Under the pieces are notes generated by a model. That model did no database searches. It worked only from the letters and a program-made list of their open reading frames with translations, and was not told the origin of the DNA. This document shows, piece after piece, positions 21,554-31,543 of a stretch of DNA of 64,000 bases. Numbering within the stretch: the stretch's first letter is position 1; every line of letters begins with the position of its first letter. The DNA is from Hordeum vulgare subsp. vulgare (Eukaryota; Streptophyta; Magnoliopsida; Poales; Poaceae), in contig NC_058520.1 in assembly GCF_904849725.1 (NCBI RefSeq), positions 321,729,186-321,793,185 of the forward strand, read 5' to 3'. Made by a program: the position numbers and the translations under genes.

Positions 21554-22678
21554 TCGGATATCATCGCGCAGCTCCAAGCTCCGCTGGTACAAGGCCGCAA
21601 TGGAGTCGTAGGCCCTCTTGGCTTCTCCAGCCATCAGCTCCGCCTGCACCATAGCCCCCTTGGCCGCTCCCACCTGCTCCTCCGGAAGACGCTGGATGCT
21701 GAATTCAGCATTCGACGAACCTGGAATCGTTGGAGGTTCCTGAGGCATCCCAAGGTCCGCCCCAGTCGGCTCCTCATCCACCAGCACTGGTTCAGTCGGT
21801 GGCGGCGCCTCTGTCGGCAGCACGTCGGCGGCGAGAGCGGCAGCGGGAGGAGCAGCCTCAAGAACAGGCTCCACAGCTGGGTCGGCTCTCCCCTGGTCGC
21901 CCTCATCCAGGCAGATCGCCCCTGACAGGCCAAATGACACGAAATCTCAAAAAAAGAAAGAAGCACCTGCTTGGGACGCGATAGTATAAAACACTCGACG
22001 TTCCTACAACGCACCTGGCTGAGACGAGACGACGTTGTCCGTGTCCATGGGGTCGTCTTCCTGACGCGCCGGAGAGGTGGCAGAAGTAGCGACCCTGTCG
22101 AGTGAGATCCATTCAGCCAGTAAACAGAAGTTCACTCGGATATCAGAAAGAATCGAAAGCTGAGTACACTTACGTGGAGGTGACGGGGACAGCGACCCTC
22201 ATTCGCAGCAGAGCCTTCCGAGGTTTAGGCCCACTCGGCTTGGGCGCCTTAGAAGATTGGCCCGCGGGCTCAGCGACGGCATCCCTGGTCCTCTTAGTGC
22301 TTCGAACACTCGGGACCACTGGAGCAGTAGGCGGAGCACTCAAAGACGCGGGAGGAGCTGAGGGGACAGCGGGCTCGTGTCGGCGCTTGGTCCGATGCTC
22401 CAGTTGCGGAGGTGGCGAGTCCTGCTCCTCGTCTTCTTCCTCTTCCTCGCTTTTCTCCTCCTCTGATTCCCCGCTGTCGGAGACGTACTCGGCGCTCTCC
22501 ACACTGCCCTCCTGGCTGCCTTCCTCCTCTTCCTCCTCCGGATTCCCATTCGAGACGGGGGAGAACCAGTTGGTCCACGCCTGCATAAATTTCAGTCGGA
22601 TACATTAGACATCACACGGAGATATAGACAAACGACAGGAATTAAGACAGTTCAATGCACTCCACAAGTGCCACTCAC

Positions 22679-23637
22679 CTGATTCGGTGGAGGATAATCC
22701 GCGTTGTAAGGCTTCACCCGCCGAGCTCCTTTGGGGTTCTCGCAGGGACCCGTGATTTGGAGCACCCACGAGGTCACCCTCTCCTCAGTCACGCCCGCCA
22801 CGTTGGTCCGAGTGGAGTCTTCGGGCCCCGTGTAATGCGACATGCCATGGTCGCGAGCATGCAGAGGCTGGATCCGCCGACCAAGGAAGACTTCCAACAG
22901 GTCTATACCGGTGACCCCCCTCCTGACGACGTCCACGAGTGCCTCAACCAAGGGCTGGATGTCGTTCTTCTCCGCCTTCGAGAGCGCGAGCTGCTGAGGC
23001 GGGGCGGGCCGATCTAGACTAAAAGGAGGCAGCCCAGTCGACGCATTCGGACAGGCGATATCCTGGCAGTAGAACCACGTCGACTGCCAGTTCCTAACGG
23101 ACTCGCTTAACTGGAGAGCAGGATAGCTACTCCGACTCTTCTTCTGGAATCCTCAACCCCCGCAGAGCTGGAGGAGGTGCGTCTTATCATCCGACTGGCT
23201 AAGTCGTTTGATGGTTTGGGATCGGGCGGAGAAGATGTGTTTGAACAAACCCCAATGGGGAGGGCAGCCGATGAAACACTCACATGAAACTATGAAGGCA
23301 GAAAGATGGGCAATGGCATTCGGAGGAAAATGGTGAAGTTGGGCTCCGAAGTGATTCATGATGCCCTTGAAGAAAGGATGCGGGGGCAAAGAAAAACCTC
23401 GGTGGACGTGGCTGAGCAGCAGGACGGGCTCCCGCTCCCGAGGCGCTGGCTCGACCTCGTCCTCCGCCGGCAGCCTCCAGGACTTGTGCACGATCATCCC
23501 GTGCTCCACCAGCTGGAGGGGAGGAAGTTGCCCTGGATCTATCCCGCCGGCAGCGGCCGCTGCCGCCGCTGAGCAGGTGCCGCCGTCTTCCCCTTCTTCT
23601 TCCTCGCCTCCATCTTGCTGGTCTGGCCCTTGGTCAT
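22679..23637 (-). pseudogene. Exon 1 of the T1 antisense gene, conserved N-terminal domain
   Basis: This exon carries most of the recognisable homology. The lysine-rich N-terminus (MEARKKKGK) is followed by a GC-rich alanine/glutamine segment where the frame slips by one base. Then comes an open stretch from about 23550 to a TGA at 23153-23155, after which the same frame is open to the splice donor at 22678-22677 (AG|GTGAGT). Motifs include RSQTIKRLSQSDDKTHLLQL, SVRNWQSTWFYCQDIA, VEALVDVVRRGVTGIDLLE and RARDHGMSHY-like segments. Adjacent invariant tryptophans suggest a folded domain rather than chance coding. Confidence 0.7.
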
Positions 23638-24147
23638 GGCGGCGGCTGCGAGCCCTCGGGAGGAAGGAGAAGGGAGGAGTATAGGAGCGCTGGAGGTGGC
23701 GAGAAGGGCAGGGCAGGCGAGAGCAAGGGATTCGGCGAGCGTAACAGAGAAGCCTCGCCGCCGAGATTTTTATAGGGCTCCGACTGGGTCGCTGGCAAGT
23801 GGCCCCGAAACCTTATCCCCCCGACCCACCGCGGCGATATTAGTGGAGAGGTTGAAGGCGCGAGAATCGAGGCGTCAGGCGCTACTCGAGCGCGCTGGCG
23901 TCATCCCCGCTGAGCGCGCGGAAACCGAAATTTGAGGATCCCGGAAAATCCGGCGCTGTCAGTTGACCGGTCGCATCAGAAGATGCCGCCGAAGCACTCG
24001 GTTCCCGACAGTCTGTTTCGCGAGTACTTCCACTCGGATCGTCGATCAGAAAAGTCAAAATGGACCGAGGCAAGCAACGCCCAAGCCGAGTCCGTTCCAA
24101 TCGGATCCAACTTCAAACATCGCTTCGTCGTTCCAACCCCAATCCAT

Positions 24148-24158
24148 TCGGGGACTAA
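24148..24158 (+). other. T1 polypurine tract
   Basis: The purine-rich CGGGGACTAA immediately precedes the 3' LTR and would prime plus-strand DNA synthesis. Confidence 0.7.
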
Positions 24159-24716
24159 TGATGGGGTTATAGTCCTAAGGTAGGGTCATAGGCCTGCCCT
24201 ATAGGTCCTACCCAAGGACTACCCCTCCCAAAGGACAAGGGAGTTAGTCAGTTCCGACTGAATTAAGGAATCCCCATCATCCAGTCGGTAGCCGATCCTC
24301 GATGACGTCCAGTCGGAGAGTAACATTCGGAGCGTATCTAGCTGACCGACTGGATACCACTCGGTACACCGTGACCCCTGTGGGGGAAACGGTCGTACGT
24401 TTCCAGGTGCATTTATTAGCATTTAGGTCGTCCGTTACCTGTAACGTACACATTCAATCGCCACTACTCCGCCCCTGAATCAGAACTGTTGTGGAGGGCA
24501 GCGCACTCTATATAAGCCACCCTCCCCCAGTGGTAAAGGGGTTAGCAAATCATTGTATTCCATATTCCACTCGACAACAAGCTCCGAGAGCACTGAGACA
24601 TAGGGCTGTTACCTCCACCGCAGAGGGACCTGAACTCATACAACCTCGCCGTAGCTAGGACTCTGCCCATCTCATTCGTACCCTACACATCTACTGTCAG
24701 GCTTATACCCACCACA
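24159..24716 (+). repeat. T1 3' LTR
   Basis: Pairs with 12082-12640; by hand about 14 substitutions and one single-base indel separate them. TATA box at 24509-24516. Ends CCCACCACA followed by the GGTAC duplication. Confidence 0.93.
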
Positions 24717-24721
24717 GGTAC
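24717..24721. repeat. Target-site duplication of T1, right copy (GGTAC)
   Basis: Exact copy of 12077-12081. Confidence 0.92.
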
Positions 24722-25074
24722 CACGTGACTTCAAGCAATTGTAGAGAACGAAAAGATGATTGAGTATGTGGATTTTCTTTACAAGATCTTATTTGATTCT
24801 TACTAATGTTGTGATAAATTGCAATTGCTTTAGTGACTAAAGGCTATCGGTTGTTAATTCTCAGTAAGGTTCTTGATCCATACTTTACTTTGTGAGGAAA
24901 TTGTCACTTTAGCATAAGAGATGATATGATAGTGTTGTTGTTCTGATCATGATCATGATACCTGCATGTTCGTATCTTGTTTTTTCGACACCTCTCTCTC
25001 TCTCTAAACATGTGGGCATACTTATTGATCCCGGCTTTCGCTTGAGGACAAGCGAGGTCTAAGATTGGGGGAGT
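24722..25074 (+). other. E2 internal 3' end and polypurine tract
   Basis: AT-rich untranslated sequence that resumes E2 after T1. The last bases, AAGATTGGGGGAGT at about 25061-25074, form the polypurine tract directly before the 3' LTR. No gene is visible. Confidence 0.8.
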
Positions 25075-26594
25075 TGATACGTCCATTTTGCATCATGCTT
25101 TCATGTTGATATGTATCGCTTTTTGGGATGTTATTACACTTCACGGTACAATACTTATGTCTTTTCTCTCTTATTTTGCAAGGTTTACATGAAGAGGGAG
25201 AATGCCGGCAGCTGGAATTCTGGCCTGAAAAAGGAGCAAGTTTGAGATACCTATTTTGCGCAACTCCAAAAGCCGTGAAAATCAACGTGGATTTTTCTGG
25301 GATTTATAAAAAATACTGGGCCGAAGAAGTGCCAGAGGGGCGCCAGCAGGAGGCCACAAGCCTGCTAGGCGCGGCCTCCCCCTGGTCGCGCCTAGGGGGC
25401 TGGTGAGCTCCCTGCTGGCCCACTGCCCCCCTCTTTTGCTACAAGAAGGGTTTCGCTCTGAAAAAATCCCCAGGAGGCTCTTCCGAGGATTCGCCGCCGC
25501 CATGAGGCGGAACTTGAGCAGAACCAATCTAGAGCTCCGACAGGACGATCCTGCTGGGGAAACTTCCCTCCTAGAGGGGGAAATCATCACCATCGTCATA
25601 ACCAACACTCCTCTCAACGGAGGGGACTCATCACCATCAACATCTTCATCAGCACCATCTCATCTCCAAACCCTAGTTCATCTCTTGTAACCAATCTCCG
25701 TCTCGGGACTCCGATTGGTACTTGTAAGGTTGCTAGTAGTGTTAATTACTCTTTGTAGTTGATGCTAGTTGGATTACTTGGTGGAAGAGTTGATGTTCAG
25801 ATCTTTGATGCTACTCATTACCTCTCTGGTAATGAATATGATTATGCTTTGTGAGTAGTTACATTTGTTCCTAAGGACATGGGATAAGTCATGCTATAAG
25901 TAGTCATGTGAATTTGGTATTCATTCGGTAATTTGATGTGTTGTATGTTGTTTTTCCTCTAGTGGTGTTATGTGAACGTCGACTACATAACACTTCACCA
26001 TTATTTGGGCCTAGAGGAAGGCATTGGGAAGTAGTAAGTAGATGATGGGTTGCTAGAGTGACAGAAGCTTAAACCCTAGTTTATGCGTTGCTTCGTAAGG
26101 GGCTTATTTGGATCCACTAGTTTAATGCTATGGTTAGACTTTGTCTTAATTCTTCTTTCTTAGTTGTGGATGCTTACGAGAAGGGTTAATCATAAGTGGG
26201 ATTCTTGTCCAAGTAAGGGCAGTACCCAAGCGCCGGTTCACCCACATATCAAACTATCAAAGTAACGAACACGAATCATATGAACATGATGAAAACTAGC
26301 TTGACAGAAATTCCCATGTGTCCTCGGGAGCGTTTTTCCTCCTATAAGACTTTGTCCAGGCTTGTCCCTTGCTACAAAATGGAGTGGGACACTTTGTTGC
26401 ACCGTTGTTACTTTTGTTCCTTGCTACCTGCTACGAATCATCTCACCACACAACTACTTGTTACCGATAATTTCAGTGCTTGCAGATATTACCTTGCTGA
26501 AAACCACTTGTCAGATCCTTCTGCTCCTCATTGGGTTCGACACTCTTACTTATCGAAAGGACTACAATAGATCCCTTATACTTGTGGGTCATCA
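25075..26594 (+). repeat. E2 3' LTR
   Basis: Pairs with 3813-5333 and ends in GGGTCATCA followed by CTCAC. The GC-rich inverted repeat is better kept here (about 25350-25400, with GGCGCGGCC and GGTCGCGCC) than in the 5' LTR. ORFs inside, for example 25403-25690, mirror those in the 5' LTR and are not genes. Confidence 0.92.
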
Positions 26595-26599
26595 CTCAC
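26595..26599. repeat. Target-site duplication of E2, right copy (CTCAC)
   Basis: Exact copy of 3808-3812, immediately after the E2 3' LTR. Confidence 0.9.
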
Positions 26600-26980
26600 G
26601 CTCATGTATTGCGTGAGAGTTGAAAAAGGTTTGAGAAAGTAAGAGTGCGAAAACAATTACTTGGCCAATATCGGGGTTGTGCATGATTTAAATTAGTTGT
26701 GTGGGGATGATGGAGCATAGCCAGACTATATGATTTTGTAGGGATAACTTTCTTTGGCCTTGTTATTTCTAAAGTTCATGATTACCTTGCTAGTTTGCTT
26801 AAAGTATTATTGTTTTCATGTCAATAGCAAACTATTGTTCTGAATCTTACGGATCTGAACATTCATGTCACATGAAAGAAGTTAGGAAGGACAACTATGC
26901 TAGGTAGCATTCCACATCAAAAATTCAGTCTTTATCACTTCCCTACTCGAGGACGAGCAGGAGTTAAGCTTGGGGATGCT
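26600..26980 (+). other. E1 internal 3' end and polypurine tract
   Basis: Continuation of E1 after E2. The sequence ends with GACGAGCAGGAGTTAAGCTT and GGGGATGCT; the AAGCTTGGGGATGCT at 26966-26980 abuts the 3' LTR and is the polypurine tract. No reading frame is supported. Confidence 0.8.
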
Positions 26981-27252
26981 TGAGACATCTCCAACGTTTC
27001 TATAATTTTTGATGGTTCCATGCTATTATCTTGTCAAACTTTGGATGTTTTTTATGCCTTTTATATCTTTTTTGGGACTAACTTATTAACTCAGTGCCAA
27101 GTGCCAGTTCCTGTTTTTCCGTGTTTTTGACCCTTTTAAGAGGAGGATTTTAAACGGTGTCAAAACAGAATAAAACTTCCGAAAAGATTTTTTTTCGGAA
27201 CAGAAGATACGCATTGGACGTGAGAACCAAAGCCGTGGCCACCAGGGGACGC

Positions 27253-27300
27253 CACAAGCCCCCTAGGCGCGGCCAGGGGGCCGCGCCTAGTAGACTTGTG
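27253..27300. repeat. GC-rich promoter-proximal hairpin in E1 LTR
   Basis: Arms 27253-27274 and 27279-27300 pair at 19 of 22 positions. Flanking CCACCAGGGGAC and CCCCCTGTGG extend the pairing outward. Confidence 0.75.
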
Positions 27301-27336
27301 GGCCCCCTGTGGCTCGTCTGCCCTACCTCTTCCGCC

Positions 27337-27343
27337 TATAAAT
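27337..27343 (+). promoter_or_regulatory. E1 3' LTR TATA box
   Basis: TATAAAT in the context CGCCTATAAATTCTCG, placed shortly after the hairpin and upstream of the presumed R region. Confidence 0.65.
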
Positions 27344-28487
27344 TCTCGAAAAATCTAAAACTGCGTGAGAGATACACGAAAATACATTTCCGCCGCCGCA
27401 AGCTTCTGTCTCCGCAGGATCCCATCTGGGGAACGTTCTGGTGCCCTACCGGAGGGGGGATTCGGATATGGAGGGCTTCTTCATCAACACCATGACCTCT
27501 TCGATGGTGCGTGAGCAGTTCACCATAGACCTTCGGGTCCATAGCTAGTAGCTAGATGGCTTCTTCTCTCTCTTGGATCTTCAATACAAAGTTCTCCATG
27601 ATCTTCATGGAGATCTATCCAATGTAATCTTCTTTTGCGATGTGTTTGTCGAGATCCGATGAATTGTGTATTTATGATCAGATTATCTATGAATCTTATA
27701 TGAGTTTCTTCTGATCTCTTATATGCATGATTTCATATCCTTGTAATTCTATTTGAGTTGTGGGTTTTGTTTGGCCAACTTGATCTATGATTCTTGCAAT
27801 GGGAGAAGTGCTTGGTTTAGGGTTCATACCGTGCGGTGACCTCTCCCAGTGACAGAAGGGGCAGCGAGGCACGCATCGTGTTGTTGCCATCAAGGGTAAA
27901 AAGATGGGGTTTACATCATTGGTTTGAATTTATCCCTCTACATCATGTCATCTTGCTTAAGGTGTTACTCTGTTCGTCATGAACTCAATACACTAGATGC
28001 ATGCCGGATAGCGGTCGATGTGTGGAGTAATAGTAGTAGATGCAGAAAGTATCGGTCTACTTGTCTCGAACATGATGCCTATATGTATGATCATTGCCTT
28101 AGATATCGTCATGAATTTGCGCGGTTCTATCAATTGCTCGACAGTAATTTGTTGACCCACCGTAATATTTGCTATTTTGTGAGAAGCCTCTAGTGAACAC
28201 TATGGCCCCCGGGTCTACTTCACATCATATTTTCAGCCTTACACTTTTACTTCGTTGCACTTTCCGCCTTCATATCTCACTTTGCAATCAATCTTGAAGG
28301 GATTGACAACCCCTTTATAGCGTTGGGTGCAAGCTCGTTGTGTTTGCGCAGGTACTCTGGACACTTGGCTTGATTCTCCTACTGGATTGATACCTTGGTT
28401 CTCAAACTGAGGAAAATACTTACTGCTCCTGTGCTGCATCACCTTTTCCTCTTCAAGGGAAAACCAAAGCAAGCTCAAGAGGCAGCA

Positions 28488-29503
28488 GGCATCACCCTCC
28501 AAAAGGTAATAGATGAGGTAGATCAATGAACTCCTTGCTCTTGTGCTTATAAAGATAGTCTCCTCAACACAAATCACTCTCTCACAGAATATGCATGGGT
28601 AGGACAGGTTGATTTGGTGGAAAGCAGTTTGGGGAGGCTAGAGATCAAGTTTCAAATGATAGGATTGGAATATCTTGGTCTCAACACATGAGTAGGTGGT
28701 TCTCTCTCAGAAAATGGATCTGGCAGTGAAGTGAGTGTTCTGAGTGCTTCTCTCACGAATGAGAGGTGGGTGAAGGGATATATATAGGCAGTAGCCAAAA
28801 TCCAACCATTACACATAGAAGGGCAAATTCGGTGACACCGAAGTTGACAACTCAGTAGTACCGATGAACACTAAAGGTGTGAACTTTTGAATCTCGGTGA
28901 GACCGATATATGAAACTCGGTGGCAACGAAAAGGTGACTAACAGTCAGACGACCAAACTAAGTGGCACCAATACTCAAACTAGGAAATTACGATTTTGTG
29001 TATCTTGGCAATAGAATGTTGGTCACACTGAACTCGGTTGCACCGACTTGGTTTCGGTTTCACCGATTTGGTGGGAATGGCTAGGGTTTGTGTCTGAGGT
29101 TAAGCTCGATGGGTCCGATATGGAAATGTTGGTGCAACCGAATTTTTGAATGTGGATCTTGAGAGAGTGGATATGTGGGAAAAATGACTGAGTGTTTTGG
29201 TGGCTAACTTTGAGCATTCGAGCAATCGGTTCATTTTACTACCTCATCCCTTTTAATAGTATTGGCTTTCCTATGGACTCAAAAGTGATTTCTCACAAAT
29301 ATAAAATGAAGAGTCTTGTAGCTTGAAGCTTGAGCCAACATTATTCCTTTCTTGCATCGAGGGGCATCTCCACATAAACCTTAAGCCATAGCATCTTTTG
29401 AACTTTTTCTGAAATATACTTGGAAAACATATGAGTCCAATGATGCATATGTTGTGATCAAATATGAAAACCACCCTACGGAGCAACTGTGCTTTCCCAT
29501 GGT
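28488..29503 (-). repeat. LTR-like fragment rich in TCGGT...ACCGA motifs
   Basis: Read on the minus strand this has a TATA box (plus 28778-28786), then a leader-like stretch ending against the E1 LTR. Upstream, between about 28828 and 29150, there are at least six short palindromes of the form TCGGT-N4-ACCGA. I recognise the motif style as a common Triticeae repeat but cannot name the family. The minus-strand frame at 29271-29486 has no domain. The left end was probably cut by E1 insertion at 28487 and the right end abuts RNase H coding of T2 without a clear junction signature. Confidence 0.5.
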
Positions 29504-30760
29504 GATTGGATGTTCCTAGAATTAGTGTTTGAGCTTACGACAAGCCATGAAGATACCAAAAACTAGCTTCTGCCAATGTGGATATCTCTATTTTGATAAA
29601 GTCAAAACTTCGCTGCCATAATAGACAAGCCTTTGTACTGGATACTCTTTTCCCGCCTCCTTGTTCTCAAAGACAACTGCTACATTGACTGCTTTATTAT
29701 TTGCAAAAATGTACATGATCATAGGCCCTTTGTCAATTTGAGTGGCTAAAATGTGTGGTTCAACTAGCTATTTATTGAGTGCTTCAAACTCATCATTGGA
29801 AACATCAGTCCAGACGAAGTTATCTATCTTTTCCAAAAACTTATACAGAGGAATCGCCTTCTCACCAAGGCGGCTTATAAACCAGTTTAAGGTCGCAATG
29901 TGACCCGCCATCCACTCGACATCATTGATCTTGGCCAGCTTAGCAAGGAAGGTCACTTCTTTGATTTTTCTGGGTTAGACTCAATGCCATGTTCTGAGAC
30001 CAAGAAAACGAGTAACTTGCCTGCAGGAACACCAACGATCCACTTAGCCAGGTTAATCTTCATCCTGTATATGTGAACGTTGTCAAATGTTTCCGTGAGG
30101 TCATCCAGCAGAGCTTCCTTCTTTTGGGATTTGACCAGAATGTCATCGACATAGGCATGAACATTGCGTCCAATCTGGTTGTGTAAACAGTTCTGAACAC
30201 AACATTGATATGTAGCCCCCGCCCTCTTAAGCCCAAAGGGCATCGAGAGGTAGCAGAAAGCACCAAAGGGGAGATGAAAGCCGGCTTCCCCTGATCCTCA
30301 AAAACCATCTTGATCTGATGATAACCAGAATAAGCATCTAGGAAGGAAAGACATTCAGAACCAGTTGTTGAGTCAATGATCTGGTCAATGCGAGCAAGAG
30401 CAAACAGATCTTTGGGACAAGCTTTGTTAATATGTGTGTAATCAACACAGATCAGCCAAGTGTCGTTTTTCTTCAGAACCAGCACTGGATTTGCCAACCA
30501 CTATGGATGAAACACTTCAACGATGAACCCGACATCTAGGGGTCGGGTTACTTCTTCACCAATGGCCTTTTGTCTCTCCTCATTGAAATGATGCAGGAAT
30601 TATCGAACAGGTTCCATTTTAGGATCCACATTAAGGTGGTGCTTAGCGAGTTCTCTCGATACTCCACGCATGTCAGAAGGTTTCCATGCAAAGATATCCT
30701 GATTCTCACGGATGAACTCGATGAGCGTGCTTTCCTACTTGGGATCCATGCGTGTCCCAA
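29504..30760 (-). pseudogene. pol: T2 reverse transcriptase and RNase H N-terminus
   Basis: Fragments in three frames. RT begins with LVLKKNDTWLICVDYTHINK, FALARIDQIIDSTTG and LSFLDAYSGYHQI (to about 30300). After a frameshift come MPFGLKRAGATYQ and the catalytic YVDDILVKS near 30130-30160, then AGKLLVFLVSEHGIESNPEK. After another shift the thumb continues (ISRLGEKAIPLYKFL), and RNase H coding (KEYPVQRLVYYGSEVL) decays with in-frame stops to 29504. Catalytic residues are retained but the gene is dead. Confidence 0.85.
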
Positions 30761-30763
30761 CAA

Positions 30764-31526
30764 CTAACTGCTGGGAAGAATCACCAGGAGTAAAATTAAC
30801 GTGTTTAGTGTCCTCGGCCGAATTAAACTTCAGGGTGGGTTCACATTCTGTGGTGGGCTTCTTGAGGAAAGTCATGTCGGTCGGCTCAACATTCGTTGTG
30901 TAAAATTTCAATTCTTTCGCCACGCACACTGACTCGACATACACTATGTCTTCTTCCTCACATTCCTGAGCTAACTTTCAACTTTCATCCATAGTGATGG
31001 TACCATTCTTCCCTCGCATCTTATGTTTTTGGTAGATATAGCATGGTCGAGCCATAAATTGAGCGTAAGCCGGCCGCTCAAAAAGAGCATAATATGGGCT
31101 CTTAATTTTGACCACCTCAAACATTAGAGATTCAAATCTATAGTTGAACTCCGAGCCAAATGCAATGTCAAGCTTTATCCAGCCAATTCGGTATGCTGAT
31201 TTCCCAAGGATGATTCCATGAAAGACCATGAAGGATGGGTGTAACTTATCCTCGGAAAAGTGCATGCGTCGGAAAGTATCGTAGTATAAAATGTTAATAT
31301 TGTATCCTCCATCCACGAGGACCTTGTTGAGAGTATAACCACCAACTTGAGGCGCCACCACCAAAGCAAGACCACCCGGTTTATCGACCCGAGGGGGATG
31401 ATCCTCTCTGCTCCACGTGATTGGGTATTCATACCAGTTCGAATACCTGGGGGTTGCTGGCTCGACCATATTGATGGCCCTATGTTTGACCTTGCGCTCT
31501 CGCCGGTAGGTACTAGTTGTGAACAC
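30764..31526 (-). pseudogene. pol: T2 aspartic protease region
   Basis: Two nearly adjoining open stretches in one frame. The protease signature is KVLVDGGYNINILYYDTF near 31290-31350, with Asp-Gly-Gly followed by Tyr where Ser is usual, and YALFERPAYAQFMARP near 31050-31100, where Glu replaces the usual Gly. The linker (LKFYTTNVEPTDMTFLKK) leads into RT. It would release gag and pol proteins from the precursor. Confidence 0.8.
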
Positions 31527-31543
31527 ATCATACTGCCCGTTGT

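Larger units (their letters stand above)
20213..23637 (-). pseudogene. T1 antisense spliced gene (putative gypsy-type transposon protein family)
   Basis: Transcription would run opposite to gag-pol. I deduce six exons with GT/AG borders: 23637-22679, 22580-22174, 22094-22015, 21921-21554, 21078-20784 and 20703-20213. Exon 1 starts MTKGQTSKMEARKKKGK and holds the conserved domain I associate with Pfam PF04195 (FKGIMNHFGAQLHHF, FIGCPPHWGLFKHIF, DIACPNASTGLPPF, VTSWVLQITG). Exon 2 is acidic (runs of Glu/Ser) with a basic end. Exons 4-6 are helical and coiled-coil-like (REKSLEEAREANKVLTEEVE). Damage: a frameshift near 23550, a stop at 23153-23155, and two stops in exon 6 (near 20650 and 20505) that look like C-to-T changes. 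The role is unknown; Tat-type elements of other plants also carry antisense ORFs here. Confidence 0.75.
12082..24716 (+). mobile_element. T1: near-intact Tat-lineage gypsy retrotransposon with antisense gene
   Basis: T1 has short paired LTRs (559 and 558 bp), an exact GGTAC duplication, a primer site, one gag-to-integrase frame (12654-18596) broken only by two UAG codons, a 19-copy 70 bp tandem array, an antisense spliced gene (20213-23637) and a polypurine tract. The lineage call rests on a second RNase H domain between the usual one and integrase, and on the long 3' region with an antisense ORF. My hand count gives about 14 substitutions and one indel between the LTRs, about 2.5 percent. 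With the commonly used grass rate of 1.3e-8 per site per year that is about one million years. It is the youngest clearly dated element here. I do not assign a family name. Confidence 0.93.
3813..26594 (+). mobile_element. E2: Athila-type gypsy LTR retrotransposon, split by T1
   Basis: E2 has paired LTRs of 1521 and 1520 bp (3813-5333, 25075-26594), an exact CTCAC duplication, a tRNA-Asp primer site, gag, a protease-RT-RNase H-integrase frame (6207-10064), a downstream accessory ORF (10480-10895) and a polypurine tract before the 3' LTR. The internal domain is interrupted at 12082-24716 by T1. By eye the LTRs differ at roughly 4-5 percent of sites, more in the promoter half. Coding is broken by one gag-pol frameshift and two in-frame stops, so the copy cannot make its own enzymes. 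Lineage is inferred from long LTRs, tRNA-Asp priming and a post-integrase ORF. I am confident in the structure and less so in the name. Confidence 0.9.
1..28487 (+). mobile_element. E1: outermost non-autonomous gypsy LTR retrotransposon (Sabrina/WHAM group), split by E2
   Basis: The element is cut by the left window edge. It consists of the 3' part of its 5' LTR (1-550), internal sequence 551-3812, an interruption by E2 (3813-26594), internal sequence 26600-26980 and a full 3' LTR (26981-28487). The last 550 bp of the 3' LTR align with 1-550, so the 5' LTR should begin about 956 bp upstream of the window. The internal domain totals only about 3.6 kb and contains no RT, RNase H or integrase motif; its only long reading frame is the uncharacterised ORF at 804-1561. 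It is therefore non-autonomous and would need enzymes from a relative such as E2, which shares its tRNA-Asp primer site and TGATACGTC-type termini. The family name is from memory. Confidence 0.8.
26981..28487 (+). repeat. E1 3' LTR
   Basis: Opens with TGAGACATCTCCAACG (a drifted TGATACGTCTCC) and ends GAGGCAGCA; its last 550 bp match 1-550. A GC-rich hairpin lies at 27253-27300 (22-base arms, 19 matches, 4-base loop), 37 bases before a TATA box at 27337-27343 (TATAAAT). The expected duplication partner lies outside the window. Confidence 0.85.

Noticed and set aside
20241..21654. Plus-strand ORFs of 137 and 338 codons
   Set aside because: They overlap antisense exons and introns, have no recognised domain, and the minus strand shows consistent exon structure and family motifs instead.
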